Part shown: in pieces, positions 1 to 5,551 of the stretch
Layout: each line of letters starts with the position of its first letter
Numbering within the stretch: position 1 is the first letter of the stretch
Assembly (NCBI GenBank): GCA_025449515.1
Contig: JANWJI010000196.1
Span: 1-7,077, forward strand
From: Nitrososphaeraceae archaeon
GTDB taxonomy: Archaea > Thermoproteota > Nitrososphaeria > Nitrososphaerales > Nitrososphaeraceae
Direction: 5' to 3'
Length of the DNA: 7,077 nt
Notes under the pieces: model-generated
The model's database searches: none
The model's input: only the letters and a program-made list of their open reading frames with translations
What the model was told of the DNA's origin: nothing
Translations under genes and position numbers: made by a program

Positions 1-161
1 AAATCTGATATTAGTCAACTAACTTTGAAATTTTCGGTCAAAAGATAGTAATCCGTATCTGGCCCATTCGTGATAAGTGTTAAAAGCGTTACAACATAAC
101 GAAGTTTCTGAATTATGCAACAAAGCAACTTTTGCAACTATCACTCTAATAATCACTATTA

Positions 162-343
162 AAGAATTTTGAAATATCGTATCAGATCATATGATGGTCC
201 TTACTCTACCATTCGAATTTGAATCCTGTTACGCTGTTTGTAAAGAATATTTGAATTTGTATTCAATAGATTCATTCATTTCATGAATAGTACCATGAAG
301 TTAACTTGATGTTAGATGTTTATTACCCAAGAATTTTGAAATA
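162..343. repeat. 15-base direct repeat pair
   Basis: The string AAGAATTTTGAAATA occurs at 162-176 and again at 329-343, in the same orientation and 167 bases apart start to start. A partial relative (TTTGAAATTTT) lies near 25-35. It could be a duplicated regulatory site, a footprint of an old insertion, or chance in AT-rich DNA. Confidence 0.5.
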
Positions 344-369
344 ATGCGGATAGCCTTCCACTTTGTTCT

Positions 370-459
370 ATGTTATGTAGTTTAGGTGGAATAGGAGGAA
401 TTGAAGGACTCATTGATAGAACTGCATCCATATTTCAATCCTATGAAAAACAGAAGTGA
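370..459 (+). CDS. possible 29-residue peptide
   Basis: This is an ATG-to-TGA frame of 29 codons with a Gly/Ile-rich start (LGGIGGIEGLIDRTASIF) and a polar tail. Its composition looks protein-like, but the length is well within chance. A second frame starting at TTG 400, just behind an AGGAGG string at 392-397, overlaps it and stays open to 507, so the coding frame is not settled. No family was recognised. It could be a small peptide, the 3' scrap of a larger lost gene, or not coding. Confidence 0.2.
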   Translation: MLCSLGGIGGIEGLIDRTASIFQSYEKQK

Positions 460-509
460 GTTTCCATTTACCCTATATTCTATGTGGTATTATTTGCGAT
501 GGAATTGAA

Positions 510-731
510 TTACTCTAACATCTCTGCGGCTTTACGAAGATCTTCCTTTAACGCCAAATAAGCATCTAACTTTCGTCTACCTTCTTCGTCAGAGGGAAGA
601 TTTTCTAGCAGATCCCTTTTCTGTTTGTAAACCATATTCTCTATTGAAGATATTATATTTCCAAGTTCGTTCTCAGTGACTTCTAAAGTGATGACATTGT
701 TATCTTTATCGATCCTGAGTGTTTTAACCAT
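510..731 (-). CDS. small hypothetical protein, 73 aa
   Basis: This is a 73-residue charged, soluble protein whose family I do not recognise. It starts with a short strand-rich part (residues 1-20, TLRIDKDNNVITLEV). Helix-forming, heptad-like sequence follows to the end (about 22-73), with many Glu, Lys and Leu, so a small helical or coiled-coil dimer is plausible. There is no signal peptide, membrane segment or Cys pair. The ATG at 731 is chosen because a TATATA box lies 25-26 bases upstream on the same strand, the spacing of leaderless archaeal transcripts. It is transcribed away from the methyltransferase gene at 863. The coding look and matched promoter make it a likely real gene. Its function is unknown. 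Confidence 0.75.
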   Translation of the reverse strand: MVKTLRIDKDNNVITLEVTENELGNIISSIENMVYKQKRDLLENLPSDEEGRRKLDAYLALKEDLRKAAEMLE

Positions 732-753
732 TTGTTCAAGACCTCTATGTAGG

Positions 754-759
754 TATATA
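754..759 (-). promoter_or_regulatory. TATA box for the 510-731 gene
   Basis: The TATATA at 754-759, read on the minus strand as GCTATATACC, is centred about 25.5 bases before the A of the ATG at 731. In archaea, transcription begins some 25 bases after the TATA box, so the mRNA should begin at or next to the start codon (leaderless). Confidence 0.6.
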
Positions 760-820
760 GCAAGGGATTCATATGTATGTATATATTTCCGAATAAATAG
801 ATTAGACTTAGGAAATAGTA

Positions 821-831
821 TCTTTTAATTA
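821..831 (+). promoter_or_regulatory. TATA box for the O-methyltransferase gene
   Basis: The CTTTTAATTA string at 822-831 resembles an archaeal TATA box and is centred about 37 bases before the ATG at 863. The predicted 5' leader is about 10 bases and has no Shine-Dalgarno motif. The 131-base divergent region (732-862) holds both promoters. Confidence 0.45.
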
Positions 832-862
832 CGGTATAGACAATTCTTCACTAACAATAATT

Positions 863-1465
863 ATGGCCGGATATAAAAACGAAAAAACAATGAGTATTTT
901 AAAAGAATTAGAACAGATATCAAAAACAGAAAATCTTCCGTCAATTGGGCCTATTAAAGGTAAAATTATATCGGACATTATTAGAAATTATGAACCCACC
1001 TCGATACTTGAGATCGGAACCTTGCATGGTTATTCTGCAATATTGATGGGAGATTTACTGCCTGATGATGGAAAACTAATCACTATTGAAGTAAATAAGA
1101 ACCTTACAGACATCGCAAGAAAAAACATAGATAAGGCAGGATTGTCAAAAAGGATAGAAGTAATTTACGGCAATGCCCTTGAGATTGTTCCGACACTCAC
1201 TACTTACAAATTTGATCTGGTGTTTTTAGATGCGATCAAAAGCGAATACCTACAATATCTCAAACAATTAGAGGCTAACAATGTAATTAAAAAAAATGCG
1301 GTTGTGATAGCAGACAATGTAAAGTTGTATGAAAATGAGATGACAGATTATCTGATATATGTTCGCAATACTGGTATGTATAAAAGCCAAACAACTGAAA
1401 CTACTCTAGAATTTAATAAGAATGTGGAAGATGCACTAGAAATAAGCATAAGATTAGAGAAATAA
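863..1465 (+). CDS. SAM-dependent O-methyltransferase, COMT-like
   Basis: This 200-residue protein fits a class I, metal-dependent O-methyltransferase of the catechol/caffeoyl-CoA (methyltransf_24/3) type. It would transfer a methyl group from S-adenosylmethionine to a hydroxyl of a small, probably catechol-like substrate. Visible motifs are the SAM loop ILEIGTLHGYSA (48-59), the acidic strand end ITIEVN (73-78), and FLDAIKSEY (121-129), where D123 and K126 match the metal-binding Asp and catalytic Lys of COMT. IADN (149-152) gives the other metal ligands D151 and N152. Length is close to the family norm (about 200-220), and both ends look complete. There is no signal peptide, so it is cytosolic. 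It is followed by more than 500 bases without a gene, so it is probably monocistronic. The substrate cannot be read from sequence. Membership of the family is fairly certain. Confidence 0.93.
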   Translation: MAGYKNEKTMSILKELEQISKTENLPSIGPIKGKIISDIIRNYEPTSILEIGTLHGYSAILMGDLLPDDGKLITIEVNKNLTDIARKNIDKAGLSKRIEVIYGNALEIVPTLTTYKFDLVFLDAIKSEYLQYLKQLEANNVIKKNAVVIADNVKLYENEMTDYLIYVRNTGMYKSQTTETTLEFNKNVEDALEISIRLEK

Positions 1466-1540
1466 TCATTCAAGTGTAATATGTGGTATGGCCAATTCAA
1501 CTCCTATTTGTTTGTTTGCTCGATTATCGGTTTGATTACG

Positions 1541-1550
1541 TTTTTATTTT
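1541..1550 (+). terminator. T-tract, possible archaeal terminator
   Basis: TTTTTATTTT lies about 75 bases after the methyltransferase stop codon. Archaeal RNA polymerase often terminates at T-rich tracts without a strong hairpin. No stable stem directly precedes it, and T-runs are frequent in AT-rich DNA, so support is moderate to weak. Confidence 0.35.
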
Positions 1551-1627
1551 AACTAAATCCGCATTTACGTAGTAACTGTAGGAAATTAAAAGATGGTTTT
1601 CTCGACATAAGGTTGATTAAAAATTTG

Positions 1628-1645
1628 AGTCTCACATAAGAGACT
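1628..1645. repeat. 6-base inverted repeat, 6-base loop
   Basis: AGTCTC (1628-1633) and GAGACT (1640-1645) are perfect complements around ACATAA. There is no T-tract directly after it, so it is more likely an operator-like dyad or chance than a terminator. Confidence 0.35.
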
Positions 1646-1662
1646 ATCTATAATAACATACC

Positions 1663-1679
1663 GCTATTAATAGCTATTA
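1663..1679. repeat. overlapping palindromes, GCTATTA half-sites
   Basis: GCTATTAATAGC (1663-1674) and TAATAGCTATTA (1668-1679) are both perfect 12-base palindromes and overlap. This gives three half-sites: GCTATTA at 1663-1669 and 1673-1679, and the inverted copy TAATAGC between them. The arrangement resembles a tandem binding site for a dimeric regulator. No gene start lies close by, so any role is unknown. Confidence 0.4.
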
Positions 1680-1993
1680 TTTTGGGAGTATCGATTTCAA
1701 TATTCACACCCTCATAATGTTGACTCCTCAACCTAGGTGATGCCATTCCACGTAAAATCTTGACTGGTCTAATACGCTAGGTATTTCATTACGCTCGTTT
1801 TTCTATATATAACTCATAATAATAACTCGGCTATGATCTAATGGGAATTATAGAAATACTGGGCGGGTATTTGATACTTTATTTCCCAAGACAATCAAAT
1901 TAGCATATTTTCTGCTTCTTCTGACCCCTATTCATATGACGTAATACTGTAAAGCATAGCTGTATCTATCGACCGAACAGACTGCTAATGTAT

Positions 1994-2024
1994 ATTATCA
2001 CAGTTTGTCTGATTGTGCGATAAT
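1994..2024 (-). terminator. imperfect hairpin after the zinc-finger gene
   Basis: ATTATC-ACA (1994-2002) pairs with TGT-GC-GATAAT (2014-2024), with a two-base bulge. The hairpin begins one base after the stop codon of the minus-strand gene at 2025. There is no strong T-tract on the minus strand beyond it, so a role in ending or protecting that transcript is only possible. Confidence 0.3.
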
Positions 2025-2234
2025 TTAATGTGGTAGTTCATAATCTTGTACAGTTTTCATCCCGACTCTCGATACTGACTTCTTTTCTGTGGTCATTCTT
2101 TGAAATGTGTACATAATTCTATGATCTAATTCCAAATGGCTTAGGAAAGCAATCCCATCATTAACCGTATCCTTAACTATTAATCCTCGTCCACATATAC
2201 TACATTTAATAATGTGTTCATCCTTCTCTACCAT
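2025..2234 (-). CDS. small C2H2-type zinc-finger protein, 69 aa
   Basis: This 69-residue protein probably binds one zinc ion. Residues C11-SI-C14 and H33-LELD-H38 give the spacing C-x2-C-x18-H-x4-H, close to a C2H2 finger with a long loop. The segment after the CxxC (GRGLIVKDTVNDGIAFLSHLE) would form the turn and helix. The tail (45-69) is basic and polar and probably flexible. Such single-finger proteins are common in archaea and their viruses, usually as presumed DNA- or protein-binding factors. The ATG at 2234 is the first in frame, and an AT-rich ATTAAAA (2261-2267) about 30 bases upstream could be its TATA element. It stands alone, with several hundred bases without a firm gene on both sides. 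It looks like a real gene with an unknown target. Confidence 0.75.
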   Translation of the reverse strand: MVEKDEHIIKCSICGRGLIVKDTVNDGIAFLSHLELDHRIMYTFQRMTTEKKSVSRVGMKTVQDYELPH

Positions 2235-2712
2235 ACTATTACCATATGCACCATCTCTGTTTTTAATCTATGTAATATACTGGTTTCTATCTACGCATTA
2301 AGGAGATTGTTTATTATTGTAATTTGGTTATCTCATCCCGTGTTACCAATCACTGACTGATAACACGTAGTATTAACTAGAATTTCCAGTTCAGGTTCAA
2401 TTTGTATGATATCTACTGTTAATATTTTGAATTTGGAATATTTGGTTAAGAACTGCAAGATGTTTGGTCGTGTTATTAAGCCTGTCTGCGATCAATAATT
2501 GAGAATGCGTACAATATTAAATCATAGACTCTTAGAACGATACAGTTATATACATATCAGTATTACATACTGATATGCAGATTGTTATGAATCAACAGAA
2601 AATATCGGACAAAGGTTTCCCTACGTGATATATCCAGTAAGTTGGTTATCTTGTGAAAGTATTGAATGAAACAGACAAGTGTCAACCTTGCAAACGATTG
2701 TAAAAATAGGTA
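2235..2712. other. intergenic stretch, no firm gene
   Basis: No gene was recognised. A minus-strand frame of 40-50 codons lies at about 2333-2480 but has only a TTG start and no recognisable motif. Open frames of this size are expected by chance in such AT-rich DNA. The clear structure here is the dyad at 2553-2577. Confidence 0.6.
2553..2577. repeat. perfect 11-base inverted repeat, 3-base spacer
   Basis: CATATCAGTAT (2553-2563) and ATACTGATATG (2567-2577) are exact reverse complements around TAC. No T-tract follows, and there is no gene end next to it on either strand. A regulator operator, a recombinase or transposon-end site, or a structured RNA element all remain possible. It is the longest uninterrupted dyad I found in the window. 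Confidence 0.7.
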
Positions 2713-2805
2713 ATGCAAAAGCTGGTGGGATACATAGTAATGAACTCACATTCTAAAACACTACCAAAATATGCCAAATTGATATCAAGGTTTGAACTAG
2801 CGTAG
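2713..2805 (+). pseudogene. possible coding debris, 30 codons
   Basis: An ATG frame encodes a peptide ending SKTLPKYAKLISRFELA, which looks protein-like: basic, with an amphipathic end. Its TAG stop overlaps by one base a GTG that opens another protein-like frame (2805-2909). A single base shift would therefore join the two into a protein of about 65 residues. I recognise no family. It could be the frameshifted remnant of one gene, two overlapping tiny genes, or chance. It lies shortly upstream of the AbrB-like protein at 2963. Confidence 0.25.
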
Positions 2806-2909
2806 TGTTCAGTAAAACAAAACAAAGAATAGGATTTCCACTCAAGGATCGTCGATATTACATTACTGCTTTACTTGATGTAGTAGCGAAGATTTTAAGA
2901 AAATGCTAA
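2805..2909 (+). pseudogene. possible coding debris, 34 codons
   Basis: This GTG-started frame reads through KQRIGFPLKDRRYYITALLD and ends at TAA 2907-2909. It has a plausible basic loop followed by a hydrophobic helix (YYITALLDVVAKIL). It follows the 2713-2805 frame with a one-base overlap and may be its continuation after a frameshift. No family was recognised. A transposase scrap is one guess, prompted only by the neighbouring DUF2080-like gene. Length alone does not exclude chance. Confidence 0.25.
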
Positions 2910-2962
2910 AATAATAATATTAAGAAGAGTAGATTGAATTAGTTTAGGATGAAGAAAGTACA

Positions 2963-3100
2963 ATGTCAAAACAGAATAGAAAAATAGATTCTATGACATT
3001 TGAATATACTCTAAGAAAATGTGGTACGTCATCGCATATTATTCTTCCTGCCTCAATGATAGGAAAGAGGGTTAAGGTAAATATTGAAATCATTGATTAG
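2963..3100 (+). CDS. AbrB-like / DUF2080-type small protein, 45 aa
   Basis: This 45-residue protein resembles the DUF2080 (archaeal transposon-encoded) and AbrB/SpoVT-type swapped-hairpin proteins. The core runs from about residue 13 to 45: FEYTLRKCGTSSHIILPAS, then MIGKRVKVNIEIID. The pattern of a strand, a Gly-Thr/Asn-Ser turn, a V/I-x-L-P strand, then a Gly-Lys-x-V-x-V strand is typical of these dimeric folds. Most such proteins act as DNA-binding antitoxin or transition regulators, or sit inside insertion sequences. ATG 2963 is the first in frame after a TAG at 2945-2947. The upstream GAAG gives at most a weak ribosome site. AT-rich ATAATAATATTA (2910-2921) about 45 bases upstream could be the TATA region. 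No toxin or transposase gene is visible next to it, so it may be an orphan of an eroded element. The fold assignment is by motif only. Confidence 0.65.
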   Translation: MSKQNRKIDSMTFEYTLRKCGTSSHIILPASMIGKRVKVNIEIID

Positions 3101-3516
3101 TGATAATTATAACGGTGGCGATGATTCCTCTTTCACCAATTTAGGTTATTAAACCCTATGACGAAATGCGGAAAGTTTAGAACATAAAATCGAAAATAGG
3201 CTACCGATCCAATAATACATACTATTCTATGAATTATTTTATTTGGTGATAGAATTCAAGGCTCGGATAGATGTAGTAGATATGTGCACGGCGGCAGCAG
3301 GATTTGTAAATCTGGAACGAGTTTCAAGCCATGTGTAAAGATCTGCTAAAATATTGCTGCAATGGCTCAATTCCAGTCAACAACCGAGATGAAGCAGAGA
3401 ATACATATCCTAGATTAGGATATGCTATCAATATATGATCAGGATGATTTACTTCAGTTAGTCCTTGTTGCAATAGAAAGGCTAGTTGAACAGGAGTTTG
3501 AGAATCGTTTTCTCCA
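3101..3516 (+). pseudogene. eroded stretch upstream of the helicase fragment
   Basis: No intact gene is present. Protein-like pieces occur in all three plus frames. One frame (3084-3338) has stops at 3150, 3159 and 3213. A second (3331-3438) contains DLLKYCCNGSIPVNNRDEAE. A third (3437-3529) contains LLQLVLVAIERLVEQEFENR. The last two lie just where the middle part of an XPD/DinG helicase would be expected. They may therefore be its frameshifted remains, but I could not match them to known helicase motifs. Confidence 0.3.
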
Positions 3517-4278
3517 TTGGGTAGTATGATACCACTAGATATATCAACATTCTCTAAATCTCTATTCGACAAATGCCCAAAAACATTGATTATGAGTGCA
3601 ACTATATTAAACCATAAGGCGTTTTGCAGAAATGTTGGTCTAAATCCAGATGAAATCAAATTTATACAGGTCCCATCAGATTTCACCTTAGAACAAAGAC
3701 CCATCATCCCTCTGAATGTTGCATATCTTAACTACAATAACTTACAATCTAATGAGATAAAATTAGCTATTGCAAAGACTGTTGATACTTTAATGTCATT
3801 GCATGAAAATCATAAGGGAATAATCCATACTACGTCATATGAGCAGCTAAATTTCATAAAAGAAAACGTATCACAAATCAATGCAAGAAGATTGTTAGTA
3901 ACTGATCCAGAAATACAAAGAGATGATGTCATATTTGAGCATATAAAAAGTACTACAAAACCGACTGTTCTTATCTCACCATCATTACACACCGGTCTTG
4001 ATTTAAAAGATGAATTATCTAGGTTTCAAATAATAACCAAGGTACCTTATCCTAACAAAAGCGATAGATGGACTAATGCAAAAAGGGAACTAGATGCAGA
4101 ATGGTATTACTGGCAAACAGCATTAAAGTTAATACAAGCTTATGGTAGATCTGTGAGATCAAAAGAAGATTGGGCAAAGACATACATATTGGATTCAGCA
4201 TTTGGATATTTTGTAAATAAGAATAAGGGTATGCTTCCAAGCTGGTTTATACAAGCAATCAAAGGAAGGCTACAATAA
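3517..4278 (+). pseudogene. XPD/DinG-type helicase, C-terminal fragment
   Basis: This 253-codon frame encodes the second RecA-like domain of a superfamily 2 XPD/DinG/Rad3-type DNA helicase, an ATP-driven 5'-3' unwinding enzyme of repair. Motif III is at KTLIMSATIL (22-31) and a motif IV-like strand at KGIIHTTSYEQL (100-111). Motif V is at LISPSLHTGLDLKDE (152-166) and motif VI at QAYGRSVRSKEDWA (207-220), with R211 and R214 as the likely arginine finger and partner. Family members run to about 550-750 residues and carry Walker A, the DEAH box and often a 4Fe-4S cluster in the missing N-terminal half. A TGA at 3499-3501 closes the frame upstream. The only starts are TTG 3517 and ATG 3526, just before motif III. 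Without the ATP-binding half it cannot be an active helicase, so a decayed gene or a broken assembly is most likely. Family certainty is high. Confidence 0.85.
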
Positions 4279-4326
4279 TAATATTAATAAATTCCCAAAA
4301 AATTCATATATCCTCTATCTTATTGA

Positions 4327-4533
4327 CGTTGCTTTTTACAGCAAATAGGTGGCGGCGCAGAAAAATCCGGTCGTAATGATCTAGTAGCTTCAACAAATAC
4401 TAATCAGAGACCAAAATATAATGCCGGCAATATACTCCGCTTATTTGAACAGTCAGATCTGAGAATATGTGAAGACTGCGGGAGGAAGGGTGACATGTGG
4501 GAAATGGAAGAGCATAATTGTCACGGTCGCTAA
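4327..4533 (+). pseudogene. zinc-ribbon-like frame without a start codon
   Basis: A 68-codon open frame follows a TGA at 4324-4326 and ends at TAA 4531-4533. Its last third has a clear metal-binding pattern: C-ED-C-GRKGDMWEMEE-H-N-C, that is C-x2-C followed by H-x-C about a dozen residues on. This suits a single zinc ribbon or knuckle. The first two thirds are polar (RNDLVASTNTNQRPKYNAGN) and probably flexible, with a short helix (ILRLFEQ). No ATG, GTG or TTG precedes the conserved part in frame. The first ATGs fall inside the zinc motif. It is therefore either the 3' end of a longer gene, a gene with a non-standard start, or damaged by a frameshift. It follows the helicase fragment by 48 bases. 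The coding signal is good and the function is unknown. Confidence 0.55.
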
Positions 4534-4676
4534 ACCGACTACAAAATGACAATCCGAACAACAGTTAAAACAGCTGAACGATGCGTGGTCAAACTAATTA
4601 TGGACTAGACTCGAAACCCGTTAGTTTTTGCCGCGTTTTCTCATTCACTCTAGTAGATACGAGACAAATCTTCGAC

Positions 4677-4690
4677 TATCGTCCACGATA
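4677..4690. repeat. inverted repeat TATCGT-CC-ACGATA
   Basis: Perfect 6-base arms surround a 2-base spacer. It is the first of several dyads in this stretch. Directly after it come CTCTTGAAGAG (4709-4719, 5-base arms) and GAGTA-AAGA-TACTC (4717-4730), which overlap each other and could form alternative hairpins. Confidence 0.4.
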
Positions 4691-4831
4691 ACATAGTTTA
4701 TAAAGCTCCTCTTGAAGAGTAAAGATACTCGAACAAGTCTAAGTAGAATCCTCCGGTTGATTTCTGTGCATGTTCGGGGTTAATTATCTGTTTAACTTTA
4801 GGCGAATTTAATTACTTCAGAATTGTCGACT

Positions 4832-4857
4832 CTACTAATAATATCTATAGATAGTAG
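4832..4857. repeat. palindrome TATCTATAGATA within CTACTA/TAGTAG
   Basis: TATCTATAGATA (4842-4853) is a perfect 12-base palindrome. CTACTA (4832-4837) and TAGTAG (4852-4857) form a second, overlapping inverted pair. Self-complementary AT-rich sequence like this fits an operator or a DNA-unwinding site, though chance is possible. Confidence 0.35.
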
Positions 4858-4870
4858 CAATTAGTGGATG

Positions 4871-4891
4871 GGATTCAATAATACTGAATCC
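4871..4891. repeat. hairpin, 7-base stem and 7-base loop
   Basis: GGATTCA (4871-4877) and TGAATCC (4885-4891) are exact complements around ATAATAC. The hairpin lies about 110 bases beyond the 3' end of the minus-strand gene at 5002. It shares the stem core GGATT/AATCC and the same geometry with the hairpin at 4927-4947. Confidence 0.5.
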
Positions 4892-4926
4892 GTTAACATG
4901 CAATACGTTTAACACATCGGACAACA

Positions 4927-4947
4927 CCGGATTTTTCATCAATCCGG
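4927..4947. repeat. hairpin, 7-base stem and 7-base loop
   Basis: CCGGATT (4927-4933) and AATCCGG (4941-4947) are exact complements around TTTCATC. It is GC-richer than its surroundings and starts 56 bases after the similar hairpin at 4871. It lies 55 bases downstream of the stop of the minus-strand gene (5002-5184), so it could help end that transcript, but there is no minus-strand T-tract. Confidence 0.5.
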
Positions 4948-5001
4948 GGATAAGTATATCGTAAAAAAGTGTTTCTAATACAGATATGCTGCATGTTCAG
5001 A

Positions 5002-5184
5002 TTATAAACATTCTCTAAAATGAGGCATTATAAGTATAGACCGACTTGGTTCGAGGTACATAGATATTAAACAAGATAAGACTTCATGTGTATCCCAGTC
5101 ATAGGCGCGCGCTATGTCCTGTTTGTCATCCCCTCCATTCATCCAATCCTTCAAATATGCCAAGTTCGCGCGCGCCGCCCACAT
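5002..5184 (-). CDS. small acidic protein, HTH-like, 60 aa
   Basis: This is a 60-residue protein of unrecognised family. The first two thirds are clearly protein-like: ANLAYLKDWMNGGDDKQDI, then ARAYDWDTHEVLSCLISMYL. They suggest two or three short helices. The turn GGDDKQDIARAYDWDTHEV resembles the second and third helices of a small helix-turn-helix, so DNA binding is a fair guess. Its start uses unusually CG-rich codons (GCGCGCG at 5168-5174, again at 5104-5110), unlike the AT-rich surroundings. ATG 5184 is the only ATG start after an in-frame TGA, and no Shine-Dalgarno motif is visible. It is divergent from the gene run starting near 5300, with about 115 bases between, a layout common for a regulator facing the genes it controls. 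That role is an inference. Confidence 0.55.
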   Translation of the reverse strand: MWAARANLAYLKDWMNGGDDKQDIARAYDWDTHEVLSCLISMYLEPSRSILIMPHFRECL

Positions 5185-5260
5185 ATGTGCCCGTACATTT
5201 CAGGCAATTGTCATTAACATCAATGCAATTCCACCACCAGTTCATACCTTCATATTAGAT

Positions 5261-5270
5261 ACTAAAAGAT
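5261..5270 (+). promoter_or_regulatory. possible TATA box for the 5327-6249 gene run
   Basis: ACTAAAAGAT at 5261-5270 is a modest TATA-like element. Transcription would start near 5290, giving either a very short leader for ATG 5300 or a leader of about 35 bases carrying the AAGGAGAT ribosome site for ATG 5327. Confidence 0.3.
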
Positions 5271-5310
5271 TCATTAGGTGAGTGTAACAAGCGACACGTA
5301 TGCATGAAGC

Positions 5311-5318
5311 AAGGAGAT
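5311..5318 (+). promoter_or_regulatory. Shine-Dalgarno site that favours start 5327
   Basis: AAGGAGAT at 5311-5318 ends 8 bases before the ATG at 5327, ideal spacing for 16S rRNA pairing. The upstream ATG at 5300 has no such site. Translation is therefore more likely to begin at 5327 than at 5300. Confidence 0.6.
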
Positions 5319-5326
5319 ACTATTAC

Positions 5327-5512
5327 ATGATAGTAGAACAACCAACAGACGAGCCGATCCTATGCTTGAAATGCCACGAACTAGGCCACAACATGAAGAT
5401 ATTTCTCATACAATACTTAGACGAGGAAGGCCATACGAAACAACAGCCATACAACTACTACAGCAAAACGAAACATTTCCATATGATACGCGAAGGAAAT
5501 GATATATTTTAG
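5327..5512 (+). CDS. small Cys/His-rich protein, 61 aa
   Basis: The protein has 61 residues from ATG 5327, or 70 from the in-frame ATG at 5300. A good Shine-Dalgarno site favours the shorter form. The motif EPILCLKCHELGHNM has a C-x2-C-x4-H core, like part of a zinc knuckle or ribbon. His residues also occur further on (GHTKQ, KTKHFHM), so one zinc may be held by two Cys and two His. The short length and Tyr-rich, polar middle (QQPYNYYSKTKHF) are typical of small viral or plasmid proteins. The gene ends 39 bases before the helix-turn-helix gene at 5552 and uses the same C-ending codons, so the two are probably one operon. I recognise no family. It is likely a real gene with an unknown role. 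Confidence 0.7.
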   Translation: MIVEQPTDEPILCLKCHELGHNMKIFLIQYLDEEGHTKQQPYNYYSKTKHFHMIREGNDIF

Positions 5513-5531
5513 CAACACGATAAGTACTTAC

Positions 5532-5535
5532 GAGG
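5532..5535 (+). promoter_or_regulatory. weak ribosome site before the 5552 gene
   Basis: GAGG at 5532-5535 lies 16 bases before the first ATG (5552) and 28 before the second in-frame ATG (5564). Neither spacing is good, so the site does not settle which start is used. Confidence 0.3.
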
Positions 5536-5551
5536 AAACTCCAAGCGAAAA

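Larger units (their letters stand above)
1..509. other. intergenic stretch, no firm gene
   Basis: No convincing gene is seen here. A 29-codon frame (370-459, plus) is listed separately as weak. The stretch carries a 15-base exact direct repeat (162-176 and 329-343) and a 10-base palindrome at 186-195. Base composition is AT-rich throughout. The left edge may cut off a neighbouring gene, but no open frame entering from position 1 was recognised. Confidence 0.6.
1466..2024. other. intergenic stretch with inverted repeats
   Basis: About 560 bases contain no convincing gene. The reading frame of the methyltransferase would continue past its stop as a hydrophobic 28-codon tail (to 1552), probably by chance. 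A T-rich run (1541-1550, TTTTTATTTT) may serve as the methyltransferase terminator. Two dyads are present: AGTCTC-ACATAA-GAGACT at 1628-1645, and overlapping palindromes at 1663-1679. Confidence 0.6.
4534..5001. other. non-coding stretch rich in inverted repeats
   Basis: About 470 bases hold no gene beyond a chance-sized 20-codon frame at about 4543-4605. The stretch contains a series of dyads, listed separately: 4677-4690, 4709-4719, 4717-4730, 4832-4857, 4871-4891 and 4927-4947. It lies at the 3' side of the minus-strand gene 5002-5184. It could be a terminator region, an operator cluster, or a replication or packaging region of the neighbouring virus-like module. Confidence 0.5.

Noticed and set aside
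1481..1552. 23-codon hydrophobic frame after the methyltransferase
   Set aside because: It is very short, ends in a T-tract and has no promoter or ribosome site. It is most likely a chance product of T-rich sequence.
2333..2480. Minus-strand frame of about 48 codons
   Set aside because: It has only an internal TTG start and no recognisable motif. Frames of this size are expected by chance in AT-rich DNA.
3324..3707. 127-codon minus-strand frame
   Set aside because: It runs antisense across the well-supported helicase fragment and has no motif. It is a shadow of that gene and of the flanking debris.
3810..3992. 60-codon minus-strand frame
   Set aside because: It lies wholly antisense to the helicase coding region with Cys/Ile-rich composition typical of a shadow.
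4600..4635. tRNA-like T-arm string (CGGGTTTCGAGTC on the minus strand)
   Set aside because: No matching acceptor, anticodon or D stem could be found around it, so neither a tRNA nor an att fragment can be supported.
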